DNA from: Viscum album
Lineage: Eukaryota > Streptophyta > Magnoliopsida > Santalales > Viscaceae
Assembly (NCBI GenBank): GCA_963277665.1
Contig: OY728165.1
Coordinates: 1,758,602,772-1,758,666,771, forward strand
Length of the DNA: 64,000 bases
Reading direction: 5' to 3'
The notes beneath the pieces are model-generated. The model made no database searches, was not told where the DNA came from, and was given only the letters and a program-made list of their open reading frames with translations. Position 1 is the stretch's first letter. The number at the start of each line of letters is the position of its first letter. The translations under genes were made by a program, and so were the position numbers. Positions 48,075-62,349 of this stretch are shown here, piece by piece.

Positions 48075-51000
48075 TGTAACACCCCGAGATTTTATGAAAA
48101 ATATTCTTTTTAATTTCACTAATGTCTTGTGTTGTACGCTACACCAAAATAAGCTTTCACAACACGCATCCTTGACTTGCCTTCCATTACACGCAATAAC
48201 GACCTTCCTCGATAGCGTGTGTAGTACGCAATAACGAGTTTCACTAAACAACAATATGCTATTAAAATATTATTAAAACTAGCCGTTATGAATAGTAATA
48301 ACCACTTTTTGAAATTTTGTATATTTTATTTTTCAAAATGGACTTCATTTTTGGATTCAGAATATCGAAATTAGCTTAGAGTGAAATATTGGTACTTTTC
48401 GGATAACTTTCATATTTTGATGAATAGTGAAAATTACTAAATTTTAGTTAAAAACAACTTTTTCAATTGAAATAATTAATAGTGATAAATTATTAATTTG
48501 AGTGGTTTTAAAGTATATTTAGAATATATTTTTACAATTAAATACAATGTTGGTCATTGGATGTAATTGCACATTTAAAACAGACATAAACAAGTGTCAA
48601 TCTTTTGATAGATATTGTTTCTTAAAAACACGCTATTTGTTTTAACAACGGGATTTAATTATAAAATTAATTAATGAAACTTCTATGATATGAATTTGGT
48701 AAAATAGACTCAATTTTTTTGAATTCGGAATATGAAATATAGCTTAGGATGAAATTTTGGCATTGTTCTGAAAAATATCAATTTTTGATGAATAGTGAAA
48801 CTACTAAGTGGATGTTAAAAAACTGAATTTTTCATAAAACTTAATTTTACCGCTTCTTTGAATAGAATTTCAAAAATCTGAGAGACACAGTTGATGTCAG
48901 TAAGTAAAATGTGGTTCAATGAGATGAAAATAATTTTTGGTGAATAGTAACTTTTTACTTTTATTTACCACGGTTAAAAGTAAATATGGTAATTAAGGGT
49001 AAAAATGATATTAATATTACCCTAACACATGTACTAATTCTATTGGACAAGTGTATGTCGACCAAAAACAACCTTAAGTGTAAAATATTATAATTTAGGC
49101 CCACTTGGATTAGATTAGGACATTTATTATTATTTAATTCAAAGAAGAGTTAAAAGAGTTAAAATCAACGTTTATTTACTAAAACATTTTTAATATGGGG
49201 TTATACATAAGATAAATTCGACTATAAATATTCATTAGAAAGATAACAATATTTTCTACATAATGGTATTTTATTTTCAATTTTTAGATTTTAAATAATT
49301 TAATTTATTTATGACACAACAATGATACAGTAATTACCTTTTTAAGAACAATTAACATAATTGATGTTATAAATGCCCAAATAAATGTAATTTGAGACTT
49401 TTTGCGACTTAAACTAATTTTATAGGTTAATATGACATGATATTGTTGATTTAAGTAACTTGGTTCGAACTTATCATTCTGTTATGAATTTCATAAAAAT
49501 AATGTACCAAATAGTGTCAAAATTGACATAAATTTGTTTTTAAAACAAATATTATATTATCAATTGTTATTTAATTCCTAAAAATCTAAGGTTAGGCAAA
49601 ATGAATTAGATAAGGATAGGTATATTAATAATAAACAACTTGGGGTTCGTTTGGCTTGATATAGTATGTTTGTTAACCATATAGTGTAAGAAAACAAAAA
49701 GACATGGTAAAAGTTAAATTATTTAACTTAGAGTTAAATCTAATTGATAATGTTAAAATAATAACCTAAACTTGTCTAAATAATATTGGATGAGAGTATT
49801 GCGACCCATCCCCACTTTATCTTCGAAATAAGACCATTTGGAACCATTATAAACCGAATTTGACCTTAATATAAAATAATATTTTGAGATTTTCCTAAGA
49901 TGCCCCTCTCCTCCCTTATAAAAGGGCACCTCCTCCCTCTCCTCCTCACACCAATTTGAGTCTTCAAGCTCGGCCAAACCCTGAAAAAATCTCTTCTCTA
50001 CTTCCCTAGTAACATCCTAGAGGTCCTGGTCTTCTTCAAAGACCATCCTTAGTTCTTTAAGTGGAGGTTAAGTGAAGGCGCGTCAAAAAGAGGTAATATC
50101 CATTACCGATCTTTTTCAATTTATTTCTTCTTCAACTTCTTATTCATTTGTTGTTTCATGATAAAGTAATAACATCAGTATTTCTGATATAATGATATGT
50201 TATTATAAATATTAAACAACTCTAATTAACCTTCTATCCATCCTACGGAAAAAGGAAATCACCGCGCGTGCGTACGTACAGAATACCGTCTCCACGCCGT
50301 GGTGTAATCTATTTTCCGCCACCACCTTAATTGGATGGGTATAATGGTGTAATGAGTAAATATATATGATTATTATAAAGTGATATTGATACTGAAATAT
50401 TATACATACACTTTAACACAATTCCATGACCATGAGAACGATATCATCACTCATGCGTACGTACGGAATACCGTCTCCACGACGCGATGAGATTCATTAT
50501 CCATGTTAACCATTACAGAATGATTATAAAGTATATATAATGAATAATAATGGAATATATGACATGGTAAATCTACTTTATTTATGTATATATATATATA
50601 TGTCATCTACTTACTTCCATTCAAGACAATAAGGAAAGGAAAGCAGCGTTCATACGTACGTACGGACTACCCTCTCCATGAACGGTGTGCTTCCTTTCAT
50701 TTATCTATCTATTATATATATATATATAATGAATATATATGATATATAAATCATAATTTATTTTCTGGAAGTAAGTAAATCATGATATATTTAATAATAA
50801 TGTCAAGAACAACAAGCCCAAACACCTACGATAAATGAGACGATTTTACCCAAAATGCTACTTTAACATGAATTTACAAAAGAACGGGTAATATAAAGTC
50901 ATAAGTGGACCATATATTATATAATAAAAATGAATATGATTCAGTAATAAGTCAATAACATGATTTAAATCATTATAAAGGAGGTTCAGACACGTACAAA

Positions 51001-52284
51001 GAAAGTCGGACCTAAGGTAAGGGAAAATATCACAATCTCATTTTTATCCGAGAATGTTTTTACTTTGGCATTTGCTGGGGTGTATTTTATCATCCACATA
51101 CATGTTCCCTCAATATGTAATATTGTTTCCATCCACTTACAATAGTTTAAATCCAATTTTACCCTTCAGTGAGTTATTAGTAAAGAATATGAAAGGAATC
51201 TTTTGTCGTTTTTCGTACGAGGTACTTTTTGACTTTTCCGACAAAAGTACGAAGAATGTTTTTTTAACTTATACGGCATGAATGGATATTTAAAACATTA
51301 TTTCCAAGAAGCTTACTTTACAATTTTCAAGTTTATTTTTAATCAAATTCTTTTGTTTTAAAGTCGTATGACATGTTATGAAAGGAAAAATGTTTTTGAA
51401 GTAGAAAGGATATTTTCCTCAAGAATGGAGTTCAAGTGTTTTATCAAAATTATTTTCCATCTAAGATAATAAAGGGTTCTGTTTTTATCCCTATTATTAC
51501 ATTTATTTGATCATGTTGTGATGGAATTATTTTTATGAATTCTTTTATCTTATATGAGTTGATTTATGATGTCATTATGTTTAATATTCCCATTTTTATT
51601 ACATGGGTTATGCTATGATGTATGGTTTATGATTTTGTGGAACACATAAGAATGGTATCATTATGAGATGGGTGGGACCTATATCTCCCTCCAATGAATT
51701 GGGTAAAGATTTTATATCTCATGAGATAGACATGGCTGGAACGGTAGGTTATACCGGTTTAGTGAAACCGAACTGAAACGAGGGTGACTCGGTTCAGAAA
51801 GGGACTTTGTCCACTAAGATAGTCTTGGCAATGAATCTTGACTAACAAGAAATGATTCTCTATGATTATGTGTGTATGCCACAAAGTTTCATGTTTTAAT
51901 TTATGATTACTGGGATTTCATTTCACTACTATGATTTATCTCATGTTATGAAATTATGCTCTCTTTTGCAGGTTAAGATTTCCCAAATGTTATGTTCTTA
52001 TGAAAATGATGTGATTGATATTTCTTTTGTTTACCCTTAGTGAGAATTTGAGCTCACCCTTTTATGTTTTATTTTCCCCAGGATATAAAGAAAGGTTTTG
52101 GGTATAAAAAAAGGAAGATCTTTATTGGAGATGTTGAAGATCTTACACCACGATGAGAAGATTATATTCCGAGTTTCCAAAGACACTAAACTATTACGAT
52201 CCTTGTGTGTGTGTTTTTGTTATGTACTATGTATTCTGAAAAAGTAATGTAATGTTCAAGTACGTTAAGCTTCGGGTCTCTACA
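48075..52284 (+). repeat. 3' LTR of element A
   Basis: It is collinear with 31676-35886, begins TGTAACACCCCGAG and ends GTCTCTACA, followed by the TAAAA duplication. Landmarks: TATA at 49917-49923, hairpins at 50246-50318, about 50446-50491 and 50634-50698, exon 2 at 50981-51016 (acceptor decayed to TATAAAG), palindromes at 51670-51728, acceptor CCCCAG|G ending 52081. Hairpin 2 has lost pairs here (CGTG changed to CATG on one arm only). The open frames at 48060-48254 (minus) and 51054-51281 (plus) look fortuitous. Confidence 0.92.
50246..50698 (+). other. Triple hairpin array (A 3' LTR)
   Basis: This is the second copy of the array at 33845-34297. Hairpin 1 (50246-50318) is unchanged, including CGGAAAA/TTTTCCG. 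Hairpin 2 has two one-sided changes. Hairpin 3 (50634-50698) has ATACGTACGTACGG in the loop side, and its inner pair is partly lost. Confidence 0.75.
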
Positions 52285-54539
52285 TAAAATATTAAATTAT
52301 AATCATTGAAAATTTAATTTAGAAAATTTTATATATTTATTAAAATTATTATAATTTTATTAAGTTTAATTATACTAATTTTTTGATTTAAAAGATACAA
52401 TTATATCGTTCAGGAGTGTCTATTTCTTTTTGTTAATGATCGACATACTTGAATATGAGTATGGAAGTTCATGTAAAATATAAGTAGATATCAAGAATAG
52501 GATTTATATTTTATTAATGAAAATATTGAAAATTAAATTTTTATGTAAGTCACATGGTTTTTGGGGTGAGAATGACTCGGTAGTTAATGCATTAGTTATA
52601 AATAATTTGGGGTTTTTGGATCATCACAAAGTAGTTTTGTTTTTCTAAATAATATCATATATATATAATTATTTAAATATATATAATAGGATGTTATAAG
52701 TACATTATAATATTTTTCAAAAATAAAAATGGTTTCATTACCAGATTTTAAGGTTGAATTTAATGGAGAAAACATATCCCCATAAAGGTGGAAAATCGAC
52801 ACCACACAAATGATGTTTTCTACTTAAAAATAAAATCAAAAGGAAAAGATAAATGATGGTTTATTATTGACTAAAAACAATTAAAATATAGTATATATAA
52901 TATAATTTAAATATCATGTTACTTAGGGATATGTAGGTGGGAAGAAGAGATGAAAATAATATATATTGAATAGAATTTAAATAAAAAGGAATAGAGTTTT
53001 TACCTCTTGATTTCTCCTCCTTGAGAACCTCCTTAAGGCCCATGGTTTTTTCCTTTTAGATAAACCATAAGGTGTGGGGCATGGGTAAGAGTCTTGAGAA
53101 GATTATTGGGTATTTTTTGGACAATTATAACATTTTAGAAGGTGTTAGAAGAAGAGGTGATGAGGGGAAGTATTTACAGTGGAAGAGAGGGTTTTTTTAA
53201 TATTTTATTCATTCGTTTATTATTTTGGCTCATACTATTAATATTTTGGTAATAATCATATAATATATTAAAATAATGAAGTATAGTCTTATATTATGGG
53301 AATATATCATCCATACATAAACTATTACAAGATAATTCATTTATTTATCATTCATCGTAAATTATCATATTTTACTGTTCACCAAAATTTTAAGAAATTT
53401 AGGAAAATAAAAAAATGACACTAATCATTTTTCTAGGTTTCAATTTAAATAATGTTCACCATTTCATGAATATAAACTTCATAATTCGTGAAATTTAATT
53501 TTTAATAAAAATCATCTTTTACTCGAAAAATATATATATTAATATTATAAATTATTTTATAACACTTTGAAAAATTAACAAAGGTCACATAAAATTATGC
53601 AAAAATCAAAATACAATGATCATTTAATATATGAATACAATTTATGAAAACTTTTCATTTAAATAATTTTTTAATTAAAAAATTATAATTAAATATTTAT
53701 GACCTTCAAAAATACCAACACATGATTATTAATTATTAAACTATTTACTTACATAAAATATGACATAATTATATTATAACTTCCATTATAAGATTCGTTA
53801 ATTTTTTTTCTACTTTCATAGGTGAGGTTACTATTCATTTGGCTGATTTACTATTCCTAAGGGTCATATTACTATTCATAATGGTAACATAACTATTCCA
53901 AAGGGGAAAGATACTATTCACCAAAATCAAGTTGATCCTATAAGACTCTAAATATCTTACTAATCAAAACCTTGAAAGTAAATTTTTTGAAATTCAATTC
54001 ATAAATGATGCAAAATTTCATTTAATTTTAATCCCACAAGTGTAGTTAGAAGGTGGGTAAAAATAGCATTCAAAAGTTCAATAAGTCTTTATATATGATT
54101 TCAATATAAAAATTATCCCATTGAATTACATTGGATTAATATATGTATAATATATATATTTTTAATTTTAATAACTATTTAAAATATTAAAATTATTTAA
54201 ATGAAAACACTTTTTTAACTAAAATATAGTATTTTCACTATTCATAATAAAATTTAACTTCTCAGAAAATTACTAAAAATTAGTCCACTGTTAATTTTGA
54301 CAAAATTATTTTTATTTTACATATAATTACGTATTTCATTAAAAATATGTTTTATTAATGTGAAACCATAATACATAAAATTTAACAGTTGTTATTACTA
54401 TTAATATTACTATGTTTAAGAGCTAGGTTATAACTATGTTGTTTAAATAATTATAATAATAAAGGGTTGTTTGTATTGAATCAATATTGTGTGAATTGTA
54501 TTCTATATTAAATTTATTTGTAAATACTTTGGTGTTACA
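52285..54539 (-). repeat. D 5' LTR, upstream piece (split by A)
   Basis: The right edge, GGTGTTACA on the plus strand, reads TGTAACACC on the minus strand, the LTR start of this lineage. On the minus strand a TATA-like TGTAAATA (53171-53178) is followed by CT-rich sequence and an exon-1 region aligning with B: CTTCTCAAGACTC matches the start of AACTCTTCTCAAGG. The donor is AAGAG|GTAAAA at 53003. A hairpin at 52768-52820 (GAAAACA/TGTTTTC, GTGG/CCAC) sits where hairpin 1 lies in A and B. Near 52566-52590 the minus strand has ACTACCGAGTC, like the hairpin-2 loop, and CCTGAACGATAT near 52405-52417 recalls hairpin 3. Confidence 0.75.
53827..53922 (-). repeat. ~22-bp tandem repeat with TACTATTC core in D U3
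   Basis: Five units in a row contain TTACTATTCATTT, TTTACTATTCCTAA, TTACTATTCATAA, TAACTATTCCAAA and TACTATTCACC. On the minus strand these are GAATAGTA motifs, the same core that occurs four times, dispersed, in the U3 of A and B. Here the core has become a tandem array. Confidence 0.7.
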
Positions 54540-56938
54540 TTAAATACACGAAATCAGTCCATTATGCAAACTTATGGACATGCATCAATGTTTAACCATA
54601 ACATTATAGATATAGAAGACAAGTCCACACATAACACTATGAAAATGAAATCATGTTCAGGCATAATATTATGAACATGTAATCATGTTCACATGTAAAA
54701 TTGTGAACATTTAATCAGGTTCATGTATAACGTTGTAAACATGTAATATGGTTCACACAGAACAAATTTCCTCTTGAGTTGTCCATATTTACCCGATGCA
54801 TTAGAGGTGTATATAAGTCCCACTCATCACATAATGAGAATCATACATATGTGTTCCATACTATCCTAATACATTCATCATATGAAATCCCATGAAATGA
54901 AATGATTTTCTTAAAAATATCACCATATAATAATATTTGTAAAATAAACTGGTCTTAAAATCATTTCATCATTTCATCATAGCATACCCCATAAAAAAGA
55001 GTGGATTTCATAAGTTTTATATCGTGGTATAACCTCTAGAAGATAAATGGGTTTCATAAACATCTTGTAATGATAATCCATATAGATAATAATTAATAAT
55101 GGTATCTTTAGATTATATTCCCAAAAATTCTTAATTTATTTCAAAGGACATCATATTAGATAGAGAATGATTTTGAAGGACCACATGAAATATTTCTTGC
55201 AGAAAATAACTATTCATGGAAAATTATTTTTTAAAACTACAAATTCATGAAAAGTTTTGAAAATATTTTTCCTTTAAAATTACCTAGATAAATAATAAAT
55301 TATTATTCAAGTAAAATAATTTCCATGAAAGAAGAAAATCTAATTCATTCCATATATGTTAATACAAATATTCCTTTCACATTATTACTAAAATTTAAAT
55401 GGGAATTGTTTGGAAAAGTACTTGGATATTACTCTGAAAGAAGTTTGAAAAAATAAATATTTGTTAAAATGAATTTAATAAATAATTTTATAAATGTTAA
55501 AAAAATTATTTTTTTAGAAAAAATGGATTTCGAAGGGAAAAAATACTTCCAAGTAGAGAAATAATGACTATTTTTAGTATAATTGTTTTCTCAATAACTT
55601 TTAAGTACCAAATTATGGAAAATTATACTATTAGTTGAAAATATCATGAATAACTAGAGGATAAGAAAATTCAGGAGAATTATTAAAAGTTTGATCAAAA
55701 TATTTCCATACAGTATAATTAATCATATGAAATCTCAATAAACGATTACATTTTAACATTAATCCATTACAATGTCGATAATGATTTTAATCATAATATC
55801 CATGAAAAAGAGATCCAAAAATGATATGTAATCCCTAATATTTTTAGGAGAATAATATTAAAATAAATTCATGGGATGTATATACACCAAATAAAATAAG
55901 TATGTAGTGAACATGGTATGTGTCACATATAAATAAAAAAATGATATATAAATCCCTTACCTTAAGTATCAGTTTACTTCGTACACATTCGAACCTCGTG
56001 TTCTTTTGGAAACCACACTATTTTTTCACTTAAATCCTTCCTATGATTGAATTATACCGAATATAAGGCCTCTATAATGAGAGGAGTGAATTTGGGAAGT
56101 GATTTGGGATGGGCATGTTTAATCCAAAAGGGTGTTAAGTTGTGATGAGGAGATGAGAGGGAGTGACCTTCTATAGGTTAGGTCAGTGTAACACTTTAAA
56201 TTTTTTGAAGGAAAAAAGGTGTAACCATGTTTTTCACATGTCAAAAGGGTACAAAAAATCACCCAATTATAATTTTTTAATTTATGAATTCCAAATTGGA
56301 TTTTATTTTGTTAGTTTTTTTATCAATGTGGATAGAGTGAATTTTAATAAAATGATTGCAAAATGAGCCAATTCTAATTTTTAGAAAAATACCATTTTAA
56401 GCATCAAATTAGATTTATTCATATATCATGTATAGAAAATAGATAAGATAATTTTTATACATTTTATTGAATATATAATATATAAATTTTGTTAACATAA
56501 TTGAAGAAAAGATATTTATTTAATTTATTGAGATAAAATATGATTTTTTCATAAAAATATATTTTCAAAAATGATTCCCAATATTTTAAAATTGATATTA
56601 TTTTCATTTTAAATTAAATATTCACTAATAAATTAATTATATATACATGTGTAAAATATAAAATTATATATTTTAGTCAATCATATTCATACCCATTGAT
56701 CTAATAGTTAGGTAATATCTATCATGTTAAAATAATATTTTTTTAATAGTAAGTCACGTTTTATTTAAACATGGTGTTGCATGTAATGAAATCTAAATTT
56801 AGTTTTCTGTGTGTAACACAAGCTAAAATTAGTTTTTTTTGTAATAAAAACTAAATTCAATGTTTTTTGTAAATAAAAATAGCAAAAAGATTAAATTTAT
56901 TTGAATAAAATATTTCACAAACTCTTAGGGTATTATAG
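54540..56938 (-). repeat. LTR of element E (partial, interrupted by D)
   Basis: It aligns with both LTRs of C on the minus strand. The TATA-like CTATAGAAGG (about 56168-56178) is followed by TCACTCCCTCTCATCTCC. Exon 2 ends GATACTTAAG|GTAAGGG (donor at 55961). GAGTGGGACTTATATACACC near 54805-54830 is the lineage's conserved motif. The right edge near 56938 (ATTATA on the plus strand, compare ATTACA in C) is approximate. The left part should continue for a few hundred bases and is missing, which fits interruption by D at 54540. The open frame at 56163-56366 looks fortuitous. Confidence 0.6.
54620..54763 (-). repeat. 32-bp tandem repeat of hairpin units (E LTR)
   Basis: About four and a half units of 32-33 bp occur, each of the form CATGTTCA..(13 nt)..TGAACATG or a near version (54653-54680, 54685-54710, 54717-54744, and partial units at both sides). 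Each unit is itself an inverted repeat. The array sits where B has its TTGGCCGAGGCC repeats and C its ~33-bp units. Confidence 0.8.
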
Positions 56939-59900
56939 GTAATTTTTAAACATTATATGCGATTTCTATCAAAAAATTATCATCTTAAATAATAAATATG
57001 ATGAATATAAAATAAGGGAAATAGGAAACTCAAATATCCTTGGGTAATATATATCAAAAAAAATTCCCATCATAAAAAAATTAAGAAGGAATGCCCTCAA
57101 ATGCATGACTATAATCCCAAGAATCTAAATATAATTGAAAATAGAAATAGGATTGAAAAATCATGAAAATGAAAAAACTTGTGTGAATCATTTTACCATG
57201 TATATTCCTAGAATCAACCATTCATAGAAAAGAAAATAGAAATGGAATTAATTTCCCATTCAATAAATTCATATAATAATATATAATTATAAACGAATTA
57301 TCTTTTATTGGTACATATTTCTCAACATAAATTTACCCCGAAGAAAACATTATATATATGATGAAAATGTCAAATAATTTATGACATGCAGAAGATTTTT
57401 CAAATCAGAACCTATTTTTGGGGAATATTTTAAAAATATTCCACCACCTAAGGACACTCTAACATCATTAAGTGACATATACAATAATGTGAAATCTTAC
57501 TCCCTTGACTAAAACATCACTACCCATGATAATGAATTTTTTTTTGAAATAACATGAATTCATACCTTTAATTGTAGAGGACTCACACTCTAGTCATTGT
57601 AAGACTTATCAAAATCATTACAAACCTTATTAACTCATGAATCATCTATATATTTTTATCATACTATACACCACATGTTTATTGAGGACCACCAACTCTC
57701 TCACCATGTTTTGGGACCAAGTTGAAAATATAATTTTTTAGATGCTGGAAGAATTTTATGAAGAAAGTATCATACTTTTTTCCAATGAAAGAAATAAATT
57801 CATTGTATAATATTTCAATACTAAAAATAAGGATAATATGATTCATCTTAATCCTAAAATGAGTTAAAAATGAATAATAATATCTATCATATTTTAAAGA
57901 TGTTTTTCTGGGAGAAAACGCTCATCATCCTCACCTCGAGGATGTAATGAAAAATGAAAATCATAATGAGGAAAGGTATCAGAGTTTAAGTGGGTCTGAT
58001 GTAATTATGATGATGCTTTTTTGAACATGGGGTTTTCAGAAATCATACATTTCGGGATAATAGTTTTCATGAAAGCCTTATTATGGAAATGGGGAGAACA
58101 TGTGATGAAAATCGGAATGAAGTATTTTTGGATGGAAATTATTAGCTATATGGATGGGAAGATATAATCATCTCCATTAAAATATATAAGATTACATTCA
58201 GATCCAAAATGTTCTCAAATTCATGACAAATTCATGGTTATATGAAGGTGATTGTGAAATAATAAATTCAATGTTTTTTAGTCTCAATTTATTTTTGTTA
58301 GATCATCATATGCATAATTATTTGAAGGCCAGGATATTTTTTCAAAATGTTAGAATATGAAGATGTTATTTTTTAGTAACAAAAATAATCTACATGATAA
58401 AAATATTTGATGAAATAAACTGGCATGTACCATAATTAGAAAAGGAAAGATGTAACTCATGTTGAAACTATTAATACAACTATGTTTGTTGTGGTGTACA
58501 CCAATCAATCATAGGAATAATTGTTTTTTGGTTGGATATGTTCTTACTAATGAAAAAGAAAAGATGTGGAGCTTTATTGGATTAGTGTGTGGAATAATAT
58601 CAGTGACCTATCAACTAGATAAATATCAATAATATAGTCAAAAATTTTAATCAAATTTAATTTCTCCTCAATTAGGTCATGAATGATATAATAAATTTGA
58701 TATGTTTTATTTTTTGTCATGAGGAAAAATTTGTATATTTTATTCTTTCAATTGAGTCAAGAGAAAAAGATCATAAGTATTGACTGTTTGTAAATTTGTT
58801 GTTTCGACTCATCAGACTGGGTGTTACACTAGTCCATCAGGGTGAGAGAGAGACTGATACATTATGCATATTATGATATTATTTACATCATTAGATGTAG
58901 GATAAAAAGTCTTGGAAAAAAGAAAAGATGAAATGTTTTGATGTAGTTGAAAAAGTATTATCAAAGGGGATCCTTAAGTTTGTTTGAATATTTTTGTGGA
59001 AGTATTATTCAAAGTGATTTTCAATATTTGTTTGAAGTGCGTTGATTATGTGTTAATAGATTTTAAATTTATGAATATTTTTATGAAAAAATTGTTTTAA
59101 TGGTGTTTTAAATCTTATATGTAACTAATAATTGTAATGATGAATCTTCTTTTGTGCATATGTCTTTTTCATAATAAAGAAATATAAATAGAAATATGAA
59201 TCATACTCATGGAAGATATCAAAGATTAATTCTATATGAATTTGTGATAATATTATTGAAGTTTTGAGAAGACTTTATAAGAAATTAAAAATTCATTAAT
59301 GGGACCGATATAATAGAAAAATTAATGTTTTAGGATATTTATTTAAGCAGAAAATTTTTTCAGGTTCCCACCTAAACAATTTTTTACACACTTATTAAAT
59401 GATAAGAGTACATTGTACTTTCTAATGGATCATGAAAAATTTCACATATAAAGAAAGGGAGAGAATTTATAAAGTTAAAATGATAAAGAGTTTTGGGAAA
59501 GAGAATACTTGATATAGTTTTCCCAATAGACAAATAAGTAAGAACATTATATTTAGTGGTTATCAGATTATACTAGTTCATTGGATTAGGAAACTAGATA
59601 GATACTTCCGTACTAATACAAAAGATGTTAAGAATTTTTTAATTGATATATTATAGAATTTATTATTCTTGAATAAGTAATCATATATAGTAATCTTAAT
59701 GGGAATTGAACTAAGTAGTATTATGATGTCCATAGAATTTCTTACCAATTTTTGGGTAGGAAAGTGAAGAAATGTTTTGAATGTTATTTTTTTAAAGATT
59801 ACAAGGAATTATAGTAAAATGTTTTGAATAAATTATTAAAATTTTATTATCTTTTTAAACCAATTATTGTTAAATCTTTTTTTTCTACTTGAAGCACATG

Positions 59901-60224
59901 CACTTTTATATTGAACGTAGTTCTACACAAGTGGATGGGTATATCAATATTGTTTTAACCATACAAATGGATTTTTCTCTAGTGTATTATATGGTATTGG
60001 ATTGTTTACAAACCATATGAAGGATATAGCTACTCATTTTGAGTATTTAACATTGTAAATTCTTTTGTTCCAATGGATTTGGGATTTTTTTTCATTAAGG
60101 AGATAAATATTTAATAGGAAGAGAATTTTATTTCAATGGGTAGGAAACATAATATAAAATTAAATAAATAATTCAAACCCTTCCCTAATCAATGATACAT
60201 TGATACAATCTAGGAAATATAAAT
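56939..60224. other. Unassigned; probably includes copia 5' LTR
   Basis: The right part should be the 5' LTR of the copia element, because its primer binding site begins at 60225. The partner LTR is outside the window, so I cannot set the left edge. No coding remnant is visible. The part nearest E is presumably older flanking DNA. Confidence 0.4.
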
Positions 60225-60236
60225 TGGTATCAGAGG
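60225..60236 (+). promoter_or_regulatory. Primer binding site of copia element
   Basis: TGGTATCAGAGG is the initiator-Met tRNA-type primer site. The LTR end should lie a few bases upstream; the expected CA there seems mutated. Confidence 0.75.
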
Positions 60237-60286
60237 TAAGGATACTTTCATTTTCATTTTCCTGACATTTTTGAAGAGAATTTTTG

Positions 60287-60916
60287 ATGGAATTTTTGAA
60301 TTGTGTGAACAGTATGGGGATTCTAGTCATTGATGGTAAAAACTATAATATATGGAAAGATAGTTGGTTTCATTGTGATATGTCTCTTGGATATGATATT
60401 CTTGAATATTTAACTAATATATTTCCTCCCATTTATGATTAATTTACTCAAACATATATTGAAAATAACAATTTCGAGAACTATGGAAGTGCTAATAATG
60501 ATTTACTCTCCTAACTTTTTAAAAGTGAGTTTTTTAGATTAAAGGTTATTTATAAAAATGAAGATATCTATGATAAATTTCAGAACATTAATGAAGGTAA
60601 TATAAATATGAATATGGAAATATTACAAATAAGTAGGTTGCAGTATTATGACGTCAAAATGTGTGTGTATGAATCCATTTGTGACTTCTTTACCACCATG
60701 AATGACATTATTAGCAATATCATATTTATTTGTCAAAATTGTGATGATTATACTATTCTGGAAAATATCTTGAGAATTATTCCAAACAAATTCAATTCCA
60801 AAATTTCCACATTGGAATATAGATACTCAAAACCATTATATATAGAGGATTTTCATATTAATCTCATCATTTATGAAATTGAAAGAGAGAAAATTATGGA
60901 AGGAAAAAAACTTTGA
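60287..60916 (+). pseudogene. gag: copia gag pseudogene (UBN2-type)
   Basis: A single frame of 210 codons from ATG 60287 is broken only by TAA at 60440-60442 and 60512-60514. The N-terminus has DGKNYNIWKDSW, the usual F(D)G.NY..WK.(R)M block. From codon 67 it reads YGSANNDLLS*LFKSEFFRL, IYDKFQNINEGN, CVYESICDFFTTMNDIISN, LENILRIIPNKFNSKIS and LIIYEIE. These line up with the conserved W..L...EG, E.I......F..I...L, V.KIL.SLP..W..K.(T)A and L..YE blocks of SIRE/Maximus gag. The 102-codon piece 60608-60916 is the open C-terminal part. In its active form it would make the virus-like particle. Confidence 0.8.
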
Positions 60917-62349
60917 TAGAGAAATTTACTTAAAGGATTCCAAGAAAGGAATATTTAAAAATGTTCTTGAATAATAATAATATTATGACTCTACTTCCTA
61001 ATTTTAGATTTATAAAAAATTTGATGAATTTTTATCCTCGGTTTCTAAAAATGTTAAAATAATCCCAAGTAAATATAAGTTGAAACATCACTTGAAATGC
61101 AATCAATTTGTATTCATTATTAACTTTGTAGATAATTATCCTTGAAGAAATAAAAGAGTGGATAATGATACAGATGAAATAAGGTTGAGAATATCATGTT
61201 TAAACATCGTGATAAGGATAAATCTTATTCTAAATTGGAAGATAAAATTTTATTCAAATAAAATGAATAATATTTGTGTTTATATATGATGAAGAATAAT
61301 ATAGTGAAGTTTAGTCTGAAAATCATACATGGAATGCTAGAGAGGATACATTTACTATAGTAGTGTAGAATTAATGGTTTTAAAGTTGTAATTTTTAGGA
61401 ATAATATAATTTATTGGAATTTTATCTAAAAGATGATTTGAAATAACTTTTGAGAAAGATTATAAGGATAGAAAATAAAATCAAAAAAATTAAAAATTAA
61501 AGTTCATCAACAAACAAAAATAATTTTTCATCATGAGAAATTAATGTTTTTGGATGATATTGATGACATAAATAGATTTATTGATTAATAAATGAATCAT
61601 AATGAACAAATGGAATTTAACCTAATAGAAAAAAAGATTTGTACCTTTCCCAAAAAAAATCAAAAATTGGACCAAGGGTTACTAGTTTCAACAACAATAT
61701 CTATGAAGCTGTTGATGGTCAAGAAAAAGTAAACCAAAGAATAATTAAAAATTAACTTTAAAGGGTGAATAAAATGTTGAAATTTTTTCAATGGAAAATA
61801 ATATTGGGGAAGTTATCTATGTGGAAAAAACCAACAAAGTGGATAATCCAAGAGATTCTAAAAATTATAAGTGTAGAAAAGCTCATATATCTTATGATTC
61901 TGATATGACATAAAAGAAAACTCAGTTGAAGGGAGTGGATTTAGTTGAGATAATAATTTCTTGTAATATTCAAAGATCATAAATTAAAGAAATATTTCTA
62001 AGTGACCAAAACCAACAAAGTGGAGAAGATAAGAGTTTTTAAAAATTATGAGTCCAAAAACGTTCCTAAAACTTTTGGTTCTGATAAGGGTGAAAAGAAA
62101 TTTTGTCTAAAGAGGATGGATTCGATTGAGATAAAACTTTCTCTGACTAAAAAAAGTTCTGGTGTCAATTAAAAGATGTTTGTTTAGAAACATGCCCACA
62201 AATCTGGTTGTTATGGAAGTTATAGAGGTAAATAATTTTTTAATTGGTACTGATAGTATTTTGGTCAATTAAGAAATATTAAAATTATGTGTTGATTTAA
62301 TATAAATAATTAAAAATATTAAAAGATTTATAGATGTTAAAGTTTTAGG

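Larger units (their letters stand above)
31676..52284 (+). mobile_element. Element A: long-LTR Ty3/gypsy-derived, non-autonomous
   Basis: The element spans 20.6 kb in the window but is about 10.5 kb without the nested element B. LTRs of 4211 and 4210 bp (TG..CA) flank an interior of about 2.1 kb. The interior has an iMet-type primer binding site, a short ORF with two zinc knuckles, an antisense tRNA-like module, a trace of the pol 3' end and a polypurine tract. Protease, RT, RNase H and integrase are absent, so it would depend on proteins from a partner. In stretches compared by eye the two LTRs differ at roughly 4-9 positions per 100, so the insertion is not recent. It sits inside the 5' LTR of D. 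Confidence 0.9.
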
